DNA from: M3007 sp044230315
GTDB lineage: Bacteria > Bacteroidota > Bacteroidia > Chitinophagales > Saprospiraceae
DNA: 64,000 nucleotides
Direction: 5' to 3'
Assembly: GCA_044230315.1 (NCBI GenBank)
Contig: JBGARJ010000026.1
Location: 1 to 64,000, forward strand
Below are positions 1 through 8,405 of the stretch, in pieces. Both the position numbers and the translations under genes were made by a program. Under the pieces are notes generated by a model. That model saw only the letters and a program-made list of their open reading frames with translations, ran no database searches and was not told where the DNA came from. Numbering within the stretch: the first letter of the stretch is position 1; the number at the start of each line of letters is the position of its first letter.

Positions 1-2
1 CC

Positions 3-2495
3 TATGCGTGGGATAATGGCGAATCGACCGTGCTGGCCGTCAACCTGGCGCCAGGCGTCCATACGGTAACCGTAACCGACGCCGGCGGCTGCACCGATAC
101 CACTACGGTATCCATCGGCGAGCCGGTATTGCCCACGGTTAGTATCACCGATTCCACCAGCGCTACCTGTATCCTGATGGGCACCGCCACAGCCACCGGC
201 GCCGGCGGTACGCCACCCTATCAATATGCTTGGGACAATAGTGAAACAACGGCTGTGGCGACCAACCTGGCGCCCGGCCTGCATACGGTAACCGTTACGG
301 ATGGCGGCGGTTGTACGGCTTCTGCCACCGTGATAATTGCCGCACCCCCATTGCCCTCGATCAACATTGGATCTTCTGCCAATGCGACCTGTATCACACC
401 GGGTAGCGCTGCGGCTACGGCCACCGGTGGCACACTGCCGTATCAATACCTCTGGGACAACGGCGAAACGACGGCCACGGCCGTCAACCTGGCGCCCGCG
501 ACCCATACCATTACGTTGACCGACGGCAGCGGCTGCACGGCTACCGCTTCAGTGACAATAGCGCCGCCGCCACAGCCTACGGTAGGTATTGGATCGTCGA
601 CCAATGCAACCTGTATTACCCCGGGCAGCGCTGTAGCCAGCGCTTCGGGCGGCACACCGCCATATCAATATATGTGGGACAACGGTGAAACAACTTCTGT
701 GGCCACCAATCTTGGACCAGGCACCCATACCGTTACGCTGACGGACGGTGGCGGTTGCACCGCTACGGCCACTATCACCATTGCCACGCCGCCTACGCCC
801 ACCGTCGGCATAGGATCGTCCAGCAATGCTACTTGCCTGACAGCCGGCAGCGCCAACGCTGTTGCATCCGGCGGCACACCGCCGTATCAGTATATGTGGG
901 ACAATGGCGAAACCACTGCAACGGCAGTCAATCTGGCACCTGGCGCCCATACGGTAACGATCACCGATGGCGGCGGTTGTACGGCCACTACCATGGTGTC
1001 GATTGGCGCCCCGCCGATGCCGGCGGTCAGCATTGTCGACTCGACGGAAGTGAGCTGTTCTATTCCGGGAACGGCCACAGCCAGCGCCAGCGGCGGCACG
1101 CCGCCATACTCGTATTTGTGGGACAACGGTGAAACGACGGCGAAGGCCCTCAACCTGAATGCAGGAACGCATACCGTGACCATCACCGACGGCGGTGGTT
1201 GCACCGCTGCTGCCACGGTGCATATTTCCGGGTCCACAAGCACCGGCATTACGCTCGGTGATTTCGTCTGGAAAGATACCGACCAAAACGGCGCGCAGCA
1301 CCCGACGGAACCCGGGGTGCCGGGCATCCATGTGCGGCTCATCCAGGCCGGACCGGATACGTTTTTTGGCACCAACGACGATATTACCGTCGATTCCACG
1401 CAAACCGATTCGCTGGGTAAATATGCCTTCGGGTGCGTTAATGCCGGCAGGTATGCCATTGTGTTCAGCGGCCTGCCCGCGGGCTATCAGTTTACAGCCA
1501 AAGACAATGTGAACAACGATTGTTTTGACAGCGATGCCAACGCCAACGGCCGCACCGATCCTTTCATCGTGACCGCTACACAACCCAACAACTTATGCAT
1601 CGACGCCGGTATCCATGTATTTTGTGAAAACGTGCTGAACGCCGGTTCCATCTGCTGTGATCAAACGATTTGTGAGGGTGAAACACCGGCTCTGATCCAC
1701 GAAGTGGCACCGCCTACCATGGGCTCGGGTACACTGGAGTACATGTGGGTGCAGTTTATCCAGATTGGCGCTGCCCCGCCCAACTGGATCGGTATTCCGG
1801 GTGCTAATGCTAAGGATTATCAGCCGGGGCCATTGGTGGAAACATCCTATTTCATGCGCTGTGTACGCCGTCAGGGTTGTACGGCCTGGCTGGAAACCAA
1901 TTTCATTACCATTACGGTCATTCCCGCCGGCGCACCCGGTTGTACGCAATTTACGTCCAACTTTACCGTGAAAGCGCATGGCAATTCGACCGTTCAGGTT
2001 GACTGGGCTACCGCTCCGGAAATGGTGCAATACCTGTATACGGTTGAGCATTCTGACGATCAATCCAATTGGACGCCCGTTCAACAGGTTATGGGGCATT
2101 ACAATGCCGCTACCGATAACCATTACCAGGTAATGGACCACTCGCCGGTAAACGGGATGAACTACTACCGCCTGAAAAGATTGAGCCCGACAGGTGTTGA
2201 AACGGTGTCGCCAATACGGGAGATCGCGATGAATATTTCCCTGGAGGAATCGCTGGCCGTGTACCCCAACCCGGTATCGCAGCTGTTGTACGTCCGCAAC
2301 CTGATTGCCTACGACGACGATGCCCGGGTAGAACTGTTTTCGACGAGCGGACAACTGATTGAAACGATGAAAATTCAGGCCGGCACCCTGCAGAGTTTTG
2401 AAATTCCGGTGGCGCAGTTGCCTGAAGGCATTTACCTGCTGCGCATCCGGATCGGCAGCAAACAGGTGAGCACCCAGAAGATCACCAAGTTTTAA
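3..2495 (+). CDS. SprB-repeat surface adhesin with T9SS sorting domain (3' part only)
   Basis: The reading frame is open from the left edge of the window, so the N-terminus lies outside it. Translation starts inside a repeat and then shows five full copies of a 74-residue (222-bp) unit. Each unit carries a GGTPPYQYxWDNGETT core and a HTVTxTDGGGCTAxATV ending, typical of SprB-type repeats of gliding or adhesive Bacteroidota proteins. After the repeats (about nt 1245-1610) comes an SdrD B-like domain (LGDFVWKDTDQNG start), then a linker region with CCDQTICEGE, a fibronectin-like segment, and a C-terminal type A sorting domain (VYPNPVSQLLYV ... GIYLLRI). The protein should be exported by T9SS and anchored or released at the cell surface. 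A strong hairpin follows the stop codon. Confidence 0.9.
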   Translation, partial: YAWDNGESTVLAVNLAPGVHTVTVTDAGGCTDTTTVSIGEPVLPTVSITDSTSATCILMGTATATGAGGTPPYQYAWDNSETTAVATNLAPGLHTVTVTDGGGCTASATVIIAAPPLPSINIGSSANATCITPGSAAATATGGTLPYQYLWDNGETTATAVNLAPATHTITLTDGSGCTATASVTIAPPPQPTVGIGSSTNATCITPGSAVASASGGTPPYQYMWDNGETTSVATNLGPGTHTVTLTDGGGCTATATITIATPPTPTVGIGSSSNATCLTAGSANAVASGGTPPYQYMWDNGETTATAVNLAPGAHTVTITDGGGCTATTMVSIGAPPMPAVSIVDSTEVSCSIPGTATASASGGTPPYSYLWDNGETTAKALNLNAGTHTVTITDGGGCTAAATVHISGSTSTGITLGDFVWKDTDQNGAQHPTEPGVPGIHVRLIQAGPDTFFGTNDDITVDSTQTDSLGKYAFGCVNAGRYAIVFSGLPAGYQFTAKDNVNNDCFDSDANANGRTDPFIVTATQPNNLCIDAGIHVFCENVLNAGSICCDQTICEGETPALIHEVAPPTMGSGTLEYMWVQFIQIGAAPPNWIGIPGANAKDYQPGPLVETSYFMRCVRRQGCTAWLETNFITITVIPAGAPGCTQFTSNFTVKAHGNSTVQVDWATAPEMVQYLYTVEHSDDQSNWTPVQQVMGHYNAATDNHYQVMDHSPVNGMNYYRLKRLSPTGVETVSPIREIAMNISLEESLAVYPNPVSQLLYVRNLIAYDDDARVELFSTSGQLIETMKIQAGTLQSFEIPVAQLPEGIYLLRIRIGSKQVSTQKITKF

Positions 2496-2519
2496 ACGGC
2501 AGATCGGGTGTTTCAAAGT

Positions 2520-2560
2520 GGCCGGCGCCCAACGGGGAATCCCCCTTTTGGGCGCCGGCC
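2520..2560. terminator. Bidirectional hairpin terminator between convergent genes
   Basis: A perfect 13-bp stem (2520-2532 with 2548-2560, GGCCGGCGCCCAA) encloses a loop that itself contains GGGG/CCCC. It sits between the stop of the adhesin gene and the true 3' end of the convergent methyltransferase gene, so it probably terminates both. Confidence 0.75.
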
Positions 2561-2562
2561 AT

Positions 2563-3326
2563 TTATTTCAGCGCCAAGCCCATACCATACCACCATGCGC
2601 CTTCCTGCAAGGCCTCGTATTGGCGGATAGAAGCCAGGGCGTTGTTCCAACGGTGCGCATTGATCAAACCCAAAGCCCGCAAGGCCTTGCCGAAGGGCAG
2701 CCACTGCCGGCTCAGCGCATGCAAATTGCGCAACGAGGGCCGTACATTCGGCGTAACATCCGATAAGTCATATCGGACAAAACCGGCCGATACGGCCTGC
2801 GTGCGGTGCTCGCCGGCCGTGTCGAGATCGATTCCGCCAGCACCAGGCGGCCGCCCGGTTTCAGGACGCGGAATGCTTCGCGGTAAAAATCAGCTTTACG
2901 CGGCGTATGACACAGGCTTTCGCAGGCCCAAACGACATCGAAGGACGCATCGGGAAAGGGCGTTCGGCAATAATCGGCCACTTCAAAATCGACCAAAACG
3001 GCCGGATCGTTGCGGCCGGCTGCGCGCCGGCATTCCCCGATCTGTTGCTGCACCAAACTGATGCCCGTCACCCGCGCTTGCCGGCGCCTGGCCAGCCAAA
3101 AGCAGGCGCTACCCCAACCGCAACCGGCGTCGAGCACGCGTTCGCCCGGCCGGATTTCCGCCAAATCGGCCAGCACGCGGTTCATGTTCTCGAGGGCGGC
3201 ATGGTGTTGTCTGGCCTGGCTGTCGTAAAAACCAAAATGGATGGCGCGGGTACCGCGGCCGTTCCAGATAAACCGGTAGTCGAAACGGGTGCTGTCGTAA
3301 TAGGCATGCAGGTCGGGCGGCGTCAT
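2563..3326 (-). pseudogene. SAM-dependent methyltransferase, frameshifted
   Basis: The start codon at 3326 overlaps the cinA stop as ATGA, so the gene is translationally coupled to cinA. The first 165 residues carry a class I SAM-binding motif (VLDAGCGWG at 64-72), a second acidic strand (FDVVWACESLCH) and the KPGGRLVLAE post-motif. After Glu165 (nt 2832-2834) the frame runs into a non-homologous tail and stops at 2712. The frame one base away continues with a sensible C-terminus (ending in EGAWWYGMGLALK) to a TAA at 2563. The total of 764 nt is one short of a 255-codon gene, so one A appears to be missing from the GAA(A)TC run. This is either a real inactivating indel or a sequencing or assembly error. 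The substrate is unknown. Confidence 0.8.
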
Positions 3327-4582
3327 GATTCCAGCAAAAACTTTCGCACCATATTCAAGCCGTACGTGCCGGTGAGTTGAATGTTTTTGAGCCGGTCGCG
3401 TCCGAAAATATGCCTGACCGCGATGGTGTTGGCCCGGTCGCCCACGGCCATCCAAACCGTCCCCACCGGTTTATCCGGCGTGCCGCCACCGGGGCCGGCG
3501 ATCCCGGAAACAGCCAGCGCCACGTCCACATGCAGGGTTTCGAGCGCGCCATGCACCATTTCACGCACCGTTTCTTCGCTCACGGCCCCGTGTTTGATCA
3601 GGGTGTTCGGCCGTACGCCGAGCAATTTGGTCTTCATCTCATACGAATAGCTGACGATACTTCCGGGAAAATAGTCGGAAGCGCCCGGTACCGATGTGAT
3701 CAAATGGGCAATGTATCCGCCGGTGCAGCTTTCGGCGGTGCCGAATTGCTTTTTTTGGTCCAGCAACAGCCGGCCCACCACTTTCTCCAGGGAATCTTCT
3801 TCGTAGCCATACACCAGATCGGGAAGAAGGGCTTCCAGTTCGGCTTTTTTGGCGTCGAGTTGACTGTTCAGCCGCGTTTCGGCATCGGCAGTCACATCGC
3901 CTTCCCAAACACCGGTTAGCCGGAGGCGCACCTGACCGAGGGCGGGCAGATACGCCAGTTTGATGTTGGCCGGCAGGCTGTCTTCAAAGGCCTCGATGCG
4001 CCGTGCGATATTGCTTTCCCCTTCGCCGGCGGTGAGCAAGGTCCGGTGTGTAATAGGCCGGCCGGGAAAGCGTGCCGTGAGCCGCGGCAATACCTCGTTG
4101 CTCATCAGGTATTCCATTTCAAACGGCACGCCGGGCAAGGAAATGAAGATCTTTCCATTGCGCTCAAACCACATACCCGGCGCCGTACCCACTTTATTGG
4201 GCAGCAACAGGGCTTTTTCGGGCACGGTAGCCTGATCCACCATCGAGGGCGGCAAAGGCCGGCCAATCTTGGTGAAATAAGCTGCGATCCGGTCGTGAAT
4301 TTCCTGGTTGAATGTCATGTCCGATCCGAACAACTCCGCCAGTGTCTTTTTGGTAATGTCGTCTTTTGTGGGGCCTAATCCGCCCGTCATGATAACGATA
4401 TCGGCCTGAAGGCCAGCATGTTCAATGCCAGCGAGGATAGCCTCCCGCACGTCGCCCACACTGCTTTTTCCATTGACCCGGATACCGCGCAGGTTGAGTT
4501 GCCTGCTCATCCAGGCAGCGTTAGTGTCGACAATTTGGCCAATTAAAATCTCGTCGCCGATCGTCAAAAGGTGTGCGGTCAT
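3323..4582 (-). CDS. cinA: CinA family competence/damage-inducible protein (nicotinamide-nucleotide amidase)
   Basis: This is a full-length two-domain CinA of 419 residues. The N-terminal molybdopterin-binding-like domain has TGGLGPTKDD at 66-75. The C-terminal PncC-type deamidase domain has ESCTGG at 284-289 and SGIAGPGGG from 359. The family deamidates nicotinamide mononucleotide in pyridine nucleotide recycling, and some members hydrolyse ADP-ribose. The role in competence is historical and not shown here. The gene is followed without spacing by the coupled methyltransferase gene. Confidence 0.93.
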   Translation of the reverse strand: MTAHLLTIGDEILIGQIVDTNAAWMSRQLNLRGIRVNGKSSVGDVREAILAGIEHAGLQADIVIMTGGLGPTKDDITKKTLAELFGSDMTFNQEIHDRIAAYFTKIGRPLPPSMVDQATVPEKALLLPNKVGTAPGMWFERNGKIFISLPGVPFEMEYLMSNEVLPRLTARFPGRPITHRTLLTAGEGESNIARRIEAFEDSLPANIKLAYLPALGQVRLRLTGVWEGDVTADAETRLNSQLDAKKAELEALLPDLVYGYEEDSLEKVVGRLLLDQKKQFGTAESCTGGYIAHLITSVPGASDYFPGSIVSYSYEMKTKLLGVRPNTLIKHGAVSEETVREMVHGALETLHVDVALAVSGIAGPGGGTPDKPVGTVWMAVGDRANTIAVRHIFGRDRLKNIQLTGTYGLNMVRKFLLES

Positions 4583-4798
4583 GTGCTTGAAGTTGCAATA
4601 ATTGAGACTTGTCGCAGCAGAGGTCCTTGGTGGTAAAAAAATCCTTCGTCCAGCTGGCAGCGTTAAGCGGTTTGCATTTTTTGGCGAATATGGCCGGTTT
4701 CGACTACAAAACCTGCCTTACCAGCTGGGAAAATGGCCATTTCCCCCACACAAAGCCCTTCACCGCGACAAGTTAATTTAATACGAATTGTTTATTTA

Positions 4799-4940
4799 AA
4801 TAGCCCGACAGGTTTTTGCAAACCTTTGACGAAGCATGATGCTTGTTGTTGCGAGGACGCAAAAAACGGTATTAAGGCTTGATTTTCAACGAAATGCCGC
4901 TTTTGGCGTCTCCGCCAACAGCAAAATATACCGGACTCTT
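4799..4940. repeat. Palindromic repeat family A, copy 1 (REPIN/MITE-like)
   Basis: This 142-bp sequence is clearly homologous along its length to 8143-8288. Shared blocks include CAGGTTTTTGCAAACC near the left end, TTAAGGCTTGATTTTCAACG in the middle, and CCGGACT near the right end. This copy is the more diverged: its inner hairpins and outer arms (AATAGCCCGA / CCGGACTCTT) are partly decayed. It contains no open reading frame. Confidence 0.85.
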
Positions 4941-4983
4941 GTATTTTATAAATTTTATCGAAAAATTAAAACTAAAAGTGTGT

Positions 4984-4991
4984 TATTTTTG
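4984..4991 (+). promoter_or_regulatory. Bacteroidota -7 box upstream of the 5011 gene
   Basis: TATTTTTG fits the TAnnTTTG consensus and lies 19 nt before the start codon. No clear TTG -33 element is visible. Confidence 0.45.
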
Positions 4992-5010
4992 CTCCGGATA
5001 CCAATAAACA

Positions 5011-5487
5011 ATGCAATACGACGAATTTGGTTTTGTGGAACCCCCTGAGCCTGCGCCGGGCGAACCGCACGTGCCCATGCGGGAGCAGTTTCCCGCTGCA
5101 GGGGTCGACTACATGGGTGGCTGCAGCGACGGCTGGGAATACCGCAGTGTTTTTGCGGGCGCTAAGTTGGCGTACACATACGAAATGGTGAAACAATTCC
5201 TCCTGGAAGAAGGTTACGGCGATGTCCCGGTCCCCGAAACCGCGGAGCAGTTGCGCCTCTTCCGGCGTCCGCGAGCCCGGCAGTTGCAGTTGTTTGGCGA
5301 GCAGGGTTATGTGCACAACCCCATCAAGATTCTGTTTCCGGAAGACCCGCGGCAGCGCAACACCCTGATTCTTTGCGTATACAATGAGCGGGAGGAAGGG
5401 CACCTGTTGCGTTTTCACGGGGTTTGCCAAACGCGCCCGGCGTTCCCATTGAACGGCCGTCTGCAGGAGCCGGGCATTATGCCTTAA
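5011..5487 (+). CDS. Hypothetical protein (158 aa)
   Basis: The gene has an ATG start shortly after a Bacteroidota -7 box and a hairpin after its stop. The 158-residue product is acidic at the N-terminus with several prolines (EPPEPAPGEP) and has no signal peptide or membrane segment. A central stretch, FRRPRARQLQLFGEQGYVHNPIKILFP, looks like a folded core. I do not recognise a family. Coding status is supported by its promoter and terminator, and by the lack of a better competing frame. Confidence 0.65.
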   Translation: MQYDEFGFVEPPEPAPGEPHVPMREQFPAAGVDYMGGCSDGWEYRSVFAGAKLAYTYEMVKQFLLEEGYGDVPVPETAEQLRLFRRPRARQLQLFGEQGYVHNPIKILFPEDPRQRNTLILCVYNEREEGHLLRFHGVCQTRPAFPLNGRLQEPGIMP

Positions 5488-5496
5488 AAAAGGTAA

Positions 5497-5525
5497 CGCC
5501 GGGTCGTGACATTTCACGCCCGGCG
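5497..5525. terminator. Hairpin after the 5011 gene
   Basis: CGCCGGG (5497-5503) pairs with CCCGGCG (5519-5525), with a further CGTGA/TCACG inner stem. There is no strong T-run. It lies between convergent genes. Confidence 0.5.
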
Positions 5526-5627
5526 CCAAACCAAACCCTTACTGTGTTTATTTGCTTGGGTATACCACGGGTATTTTTTGTAGAGACGCAAAAGTGCGCC
5601 TGAAGGTTGGGTGCCCAACCGTTTTTT

Positions 5628-6092
5628 TTACTTGAAATAACGTTTCAAGGCAAGGAGGAAGCTATCTTTCTGACCGGCAGATACGGTGAGGGTTACGCTG
5701 TTTTGGAGCACTACATAGCCGCCTTTTCCCCGCGCATATTTTTTTATATGCCGCAAATGGATGGTGTGCGACCGGTGGATCCGCACAAAAGCCGTGTCGG
5801 GCAACATAAACTCAACTTCCCGCAAGGTTTTACACACCAGAATTTGCCGGCCGTCGAGGAAATGCAGCACCGTATAGTTGCCGCTGGCTTCCAGATAGGC
5901 AATATGCTTTACTTTTTCAAAGCAAAGCCCTTCCATGGTAGGCAAAACGATCTTGCCGGATTTCCCCGGGGTATTCGCCACCGGGCGCTCGGCCAACGGC
6001 GCGACGGCGTATTCGGGAGTGAACGCAATCGCCCGGGCATGGCGTACGGATTCGTTGGGCTCGGCAGCAGGATACGGGACAGCATTCATCAT
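5628..6092 (-). CDS. LytTR-type DNA-binding protein
   Basis: The product is 154 residues from the first of two adjacent ATGs (6092; 6089 is the alternative). It has about 45 unstructured residues followed by a LytTR domain: a conserved core (VKHIAYLEASGNYTVLHFLDG), a KTLREVE helix and FVRIHRSHTIHLRHIKKY. LytTR domains bind direct repeats in promoters. There is no receiver domain, so this is not a classical two-component regulator, and no sensor kinase gene is adjacent. It is divergent from the 6296 gene. A promoter with TACTTTTG and a TTG 20 nt upstream lies directly before it. Confidence 0.85.
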   Translation of the reverse strand: MMNAVPYPAAEPNESVRHARAIAFTPEYAVAPLAERPVANTPGKSGKIVLPTMEGLCFEKVKHIAYLEASGNYTVLHFLDGRQILVCKTLREVEFMLPDTAFVRIHRSHTIHLRHIKKYARGKGGYVVLQNSVTLTVSAGQKDSFLLALKRYFK

Positions 6093-6116
6093 AGCAGTGC
6101 AATTTATTTGATGCCA

Positions 6117-6147
6117 CAAAAGTAGCGGGCTCCCCCGGGGCCGGCAA
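6117..6147 (-). promoter_or_regulatory. Bacteroidota-type promoter of the LytTR gene
   Basis: On the minus strand, TTG (6147-6145) is followed after 20 nt by TACTTTTG (6124-6117). This is the expected -33/-7 arrangement of the main Bacteroidota sigma factor, 25 nt before the start codon. Confidence 0.6.
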
Positions 6148-6295
6148 TCCAAGTTTTGGACATAAGTCAGGTTTCCTGCCCGCAATTGTAACTTGTTGAA
6201 ATGATAGAAAATTGACACTTTTGTTGTGCGCAAGACGGACTTTTTCGCCGTCCGGCTTCCCCTTTTTTTCGATCACGAACCCTCTTCGCCGGTCC

Positions 6296-7840
6296 ATGGC
6301 TAAAACGCCTTCCGACAAGGTATACCGCTTGATCCGCTCGCTGACCCCTGCGGAAAAGCGCTATTTTCGCTTGTTTTTGCGGGGAAAGCCCGAGCGCGAC
6401 AGCAAGTATTTGCAGTTGTTCGATGCCATGGCGGCAGCGGCGGTTTTTGACGACGAGGCCTGGTGTGCCCTGATTTATGCGGACAAGCCGGTGGAAAGCC
6501 GGAAATATTCGGAGCTCAAAGCCTATTTATACGACCTGGTGCTCAAAAGCCTGCAAGCCTTTGACGAACAAAACTCGGTGGAGTACCGGCTGAACCACCT
6601 GCTGCAGAGCGTACCGGTACTGTACCGGAGAGGGCATTATGAAGCCTGCCAGGATTTGCTGAACAAGGCCCTGAAAATTGCCCGCCAATACGAATACTTC
6701 GCCCAAATGCTGGAGATCATTCGCTGGCAAAAGCATTTGGCCTATACCCGGATGGACGTGGACTACCTGAACAAGCAGTTTGACGAGTTGCAGTTTGCCG
6801 AAACGCGCGCATTGGAACAACTCCAGAATGCAATCGCCTACCGGAAAGTTTTTTTTCAGGTGTACACCGCTTCCAAACGGGAGGCCTTGCACCGCGGCGC
6901 GGCGCGGATGGCCAACCTGAACCGGCTGGTGGAAAGCGAATTGTTTAGCGACCCCGACCGAGCCCTGTCGCACAAGGCCCGCGTTTTGTATTACCGGACC
7001 CTCAATGTGTACCATTACGCCGCGTTGGAGCGGGAACAATTTTATGGCACGGGGAAAAAACTGATCGAACTCCTCGAGTCGCAACCGCATTTTTTGCAGG
7101 AAAATTTGTCGGACTATATCGCAGCCCTCAGCAATTTTATCCTTTCCTGCGGGCTGTTGGAACGCTACGACGAGGTGCTTGTAGCCCTGGATAAATTGCG
7201 CAAGATCAAACCGTTGACCGAAGACGACCGGCGAAAAATACACCGGCAGTACTACACGAATAAATTCGTCTTGTGCATTTTTACCGGCGACTTTGAAGCC
7301 GCGCACCTCGAAATGGACCGCTGCCAACAGGAAGCCGGGCAATTTGACCCGCACGATTACGAAACCGCCAGTTTCTATTTCCAGTATTGTTGTATTTGCT
7401 TTGGTTGCGCCGATTTCAGCGGCGCACTGGGCTATTTGAACGACTGGCTCAATCAACCGCGCACCATCGAGCGGGAAGATCTGCAAAGCCTGGCGCGTAT
7501 CCTCTCCCTCGTGATTCATTTTGAAATGGGCAACAACGCCTTGCTGGAATCGCTGCTGCGTTCGGCTACCCGGTTCTTGCAAAAGAAAAACCGCCTCTAC
7601 GATCTGGAGCGGCGGTTTTTTCAGTTCATGGCCGAACTCATGCGCGTTCCATCCAAACGGGACCAAAAACACGCTTTTCAAAAAATGCAGGAAGACCTGC
7701 AGCAGTTTTCAGGGGGAGCGGGTGTCCAGGTCTTGCTTCAAACATTTGACCTGCAAGCCTGGCTGGACGCAAAGATCAACGGCATGTCATTTGCTGAAGC
7801 AGTTCGCATGAAATGGGATCAGCACCGAAAAAATGCCTGA
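6296..7840 (+). CDS. Hypothetical helical-repeat protein (514 aa)
   Basis: The start is set at ATG 6296 (MAKTPSDKVYRLIRSL), because the N-terminal SLTPAEKRYFRLF segment is the kind of opening seen in Bacteroidota-specific proteins of this size. The upstream in-frame extension is low complexity and would overlap promoter DNA. The protein appears all-helical, rich in Leu, Tyr and Glu, with TPR-like helix pairs throughout. It has no signal peptide or membrane segment, so it is probably a cytoplasmic scaffold. No catalytic motif is visible. It is divergent from the LytTR gene, which could regulate it. Confidence 0.75.
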   Translation: MAKTPSDKVYRLIRSLTPAEKRYFRLFLRGKPERDSKYLQLFDAMAAAAVFDDEAWCALIYADKPVESRKYSELKAYLYDLVLKSLQAFDEQNSVEYRLNHLLQSVPVLYRRGHYEACQDLLNKALKIARQYEYFAQMLEIIRWQKHLAYTRMDVDYLNKQFDELQFAETRALEQLQNAIAYRKVFFQVYTASKREALHRGAARMANLNRLVESELFSDPDRALSHKARVLYYRTLNVYHYAALEREQFYGTGKKLIELLESQPHFLQENLSDYIAALSNFILSCGLLERYDEVLVALDKLRKIKPLTEDDRRKIHRQYYTNKFVLCIFTGDFEAAHLEMDRCQQEAGQFDPHDYETASFYFQYCCICFGCADFSGALGYLNDWLNQPRTIEREDLQSLARILSLVIHFEMGNNALLESLLRSATRFLQKKNRLYDLERRFFQFMAELMRVPSKRDQKHAFQKMQEDLQQFSGGAGVQVLLQTFDLQAWLDAKINGMSFAEAVRMKWDQHRKNA

Positions 7841-7887
7841 AACCCCGGGCTTTGCACCGGGACCAATCGCTGAAAAGCACTAAAGAC

Positions 7888-8103
7888 CTACGTATTTCCG
7901 TCGACGCCGGTACGGGTGGTAGTGGTCAGGGTTTCGTGTTCTTCCGACCGGATGTCTACGGAAGTCCAACGCGTGCGATAGGTGTACCGCCCTCCGCGAA
8001 TAATGTAGAAACCGCCTTTGACCTGGTTCATTTGCTCCGTGTCGAGCGTGGTAGAAAAGCTCCGGACGTTCAGGTTGGAGAGTTCAAGTTTATCTTTTTT
8101 CAT
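7888..8103 (-). CDS. Orphan RiPP precursor-like peptide with pinensin-type leader
   Basis: This 71-residue peptide starts MKKDKLELSNLNVRSF and has LDTEQMNQVKGG ending at residue 31. This matches the pattern of Bacteroidota class I lanthipeptide (pinensin-family) leaders: a basic start, a K-L-x-L pair, a V-x-S-F block and a GG cleavage site. The predicted 40-residue core (32-71) has ten Thr, two Ser and no Cys, including four Thr in a row at 60-63. Classical lanthionine rings would need Cys, so none can form within this peptide. No LanB/LanC, rSAM or peptidase-transporter gene is nearby. Family assignment is by pattern recognition only. Confidence 0.7.
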   Translation of the reverse strand: MKKDKLELSNLNVRSFSTTLDTEQMNQVKGGFYIIRGGRYTYRTRWTSVDIRSEEHETLTTTTRTGVDGNT

Positions 8104-8142
8104 ACGATACGGAAGTTTGAGTAAAGAACAGAGCATGCAAAG

Positions 8143-8288
8143 AATAGTCCGGCAGGTTTTTGCAAACCGTTGAAAATGAAGCCTGGTGCATGTTGTTGGC
8201 GAGGACGCCAACAACGGCGTTAAGGCTTGATTTTCAACGAAATACCGCTGTTGGCGTCCTCGCCAACAGCAAAATGTACCGGACTATT
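8143..8288. repeat. Palindromic repeat family A, copy 2 (REPIN/MITE-like)
   Basis: This 146-bp element has perfect 10-bp terminal inverted repeats (AATAGTCCGG / CCGGACTATT). Inside are two small hairpins, GTTGGCGAGGACGCCAAC and GTTGGCGTCCTCGCCAAC, which are reverse complements of each other, and an outer GTTGAAAAT/ATTTTCAAC pair. The whole unit is therefore one long imperfect palindrome. It lies 40 bp upstream of the RiPP-like gene. Confidence 0.88.
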
Positions 8289-8405
8289 GTTCAAAGATAC
8301 CCGAAAGATAATTACCCTTCCACCGGAGCGTTGACCAAGTTTTGGGAAAAGTCAGGTTTGTAAAAGTAAAAATGGGTACTCCCGGCACCCTATCTAATTT
8401 TGGTT

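Larger units (their letters stand above)
4583..5010. other. Intergenic region with a palindromic repeat and a promoter
   Basis: No convincing gene is present. The stretch holds repeat A1 (4799-4940) and, near its right end, a TATTTTTG box at 4984-4991 that could serve the hypothetical gene starting at 5011. The DNA from 4583 to 4798 shows nothing I recognise. Confidence 0.6.

Noticed and set aside
221..1132. Regularly spaced repeats at the left edge that could be mistaken for a CRISPR array
   Set aside because: The period is 222 bp, the unit is translated as a conserved SprB-like domain, and there are no short direct repeats with unique spacers.
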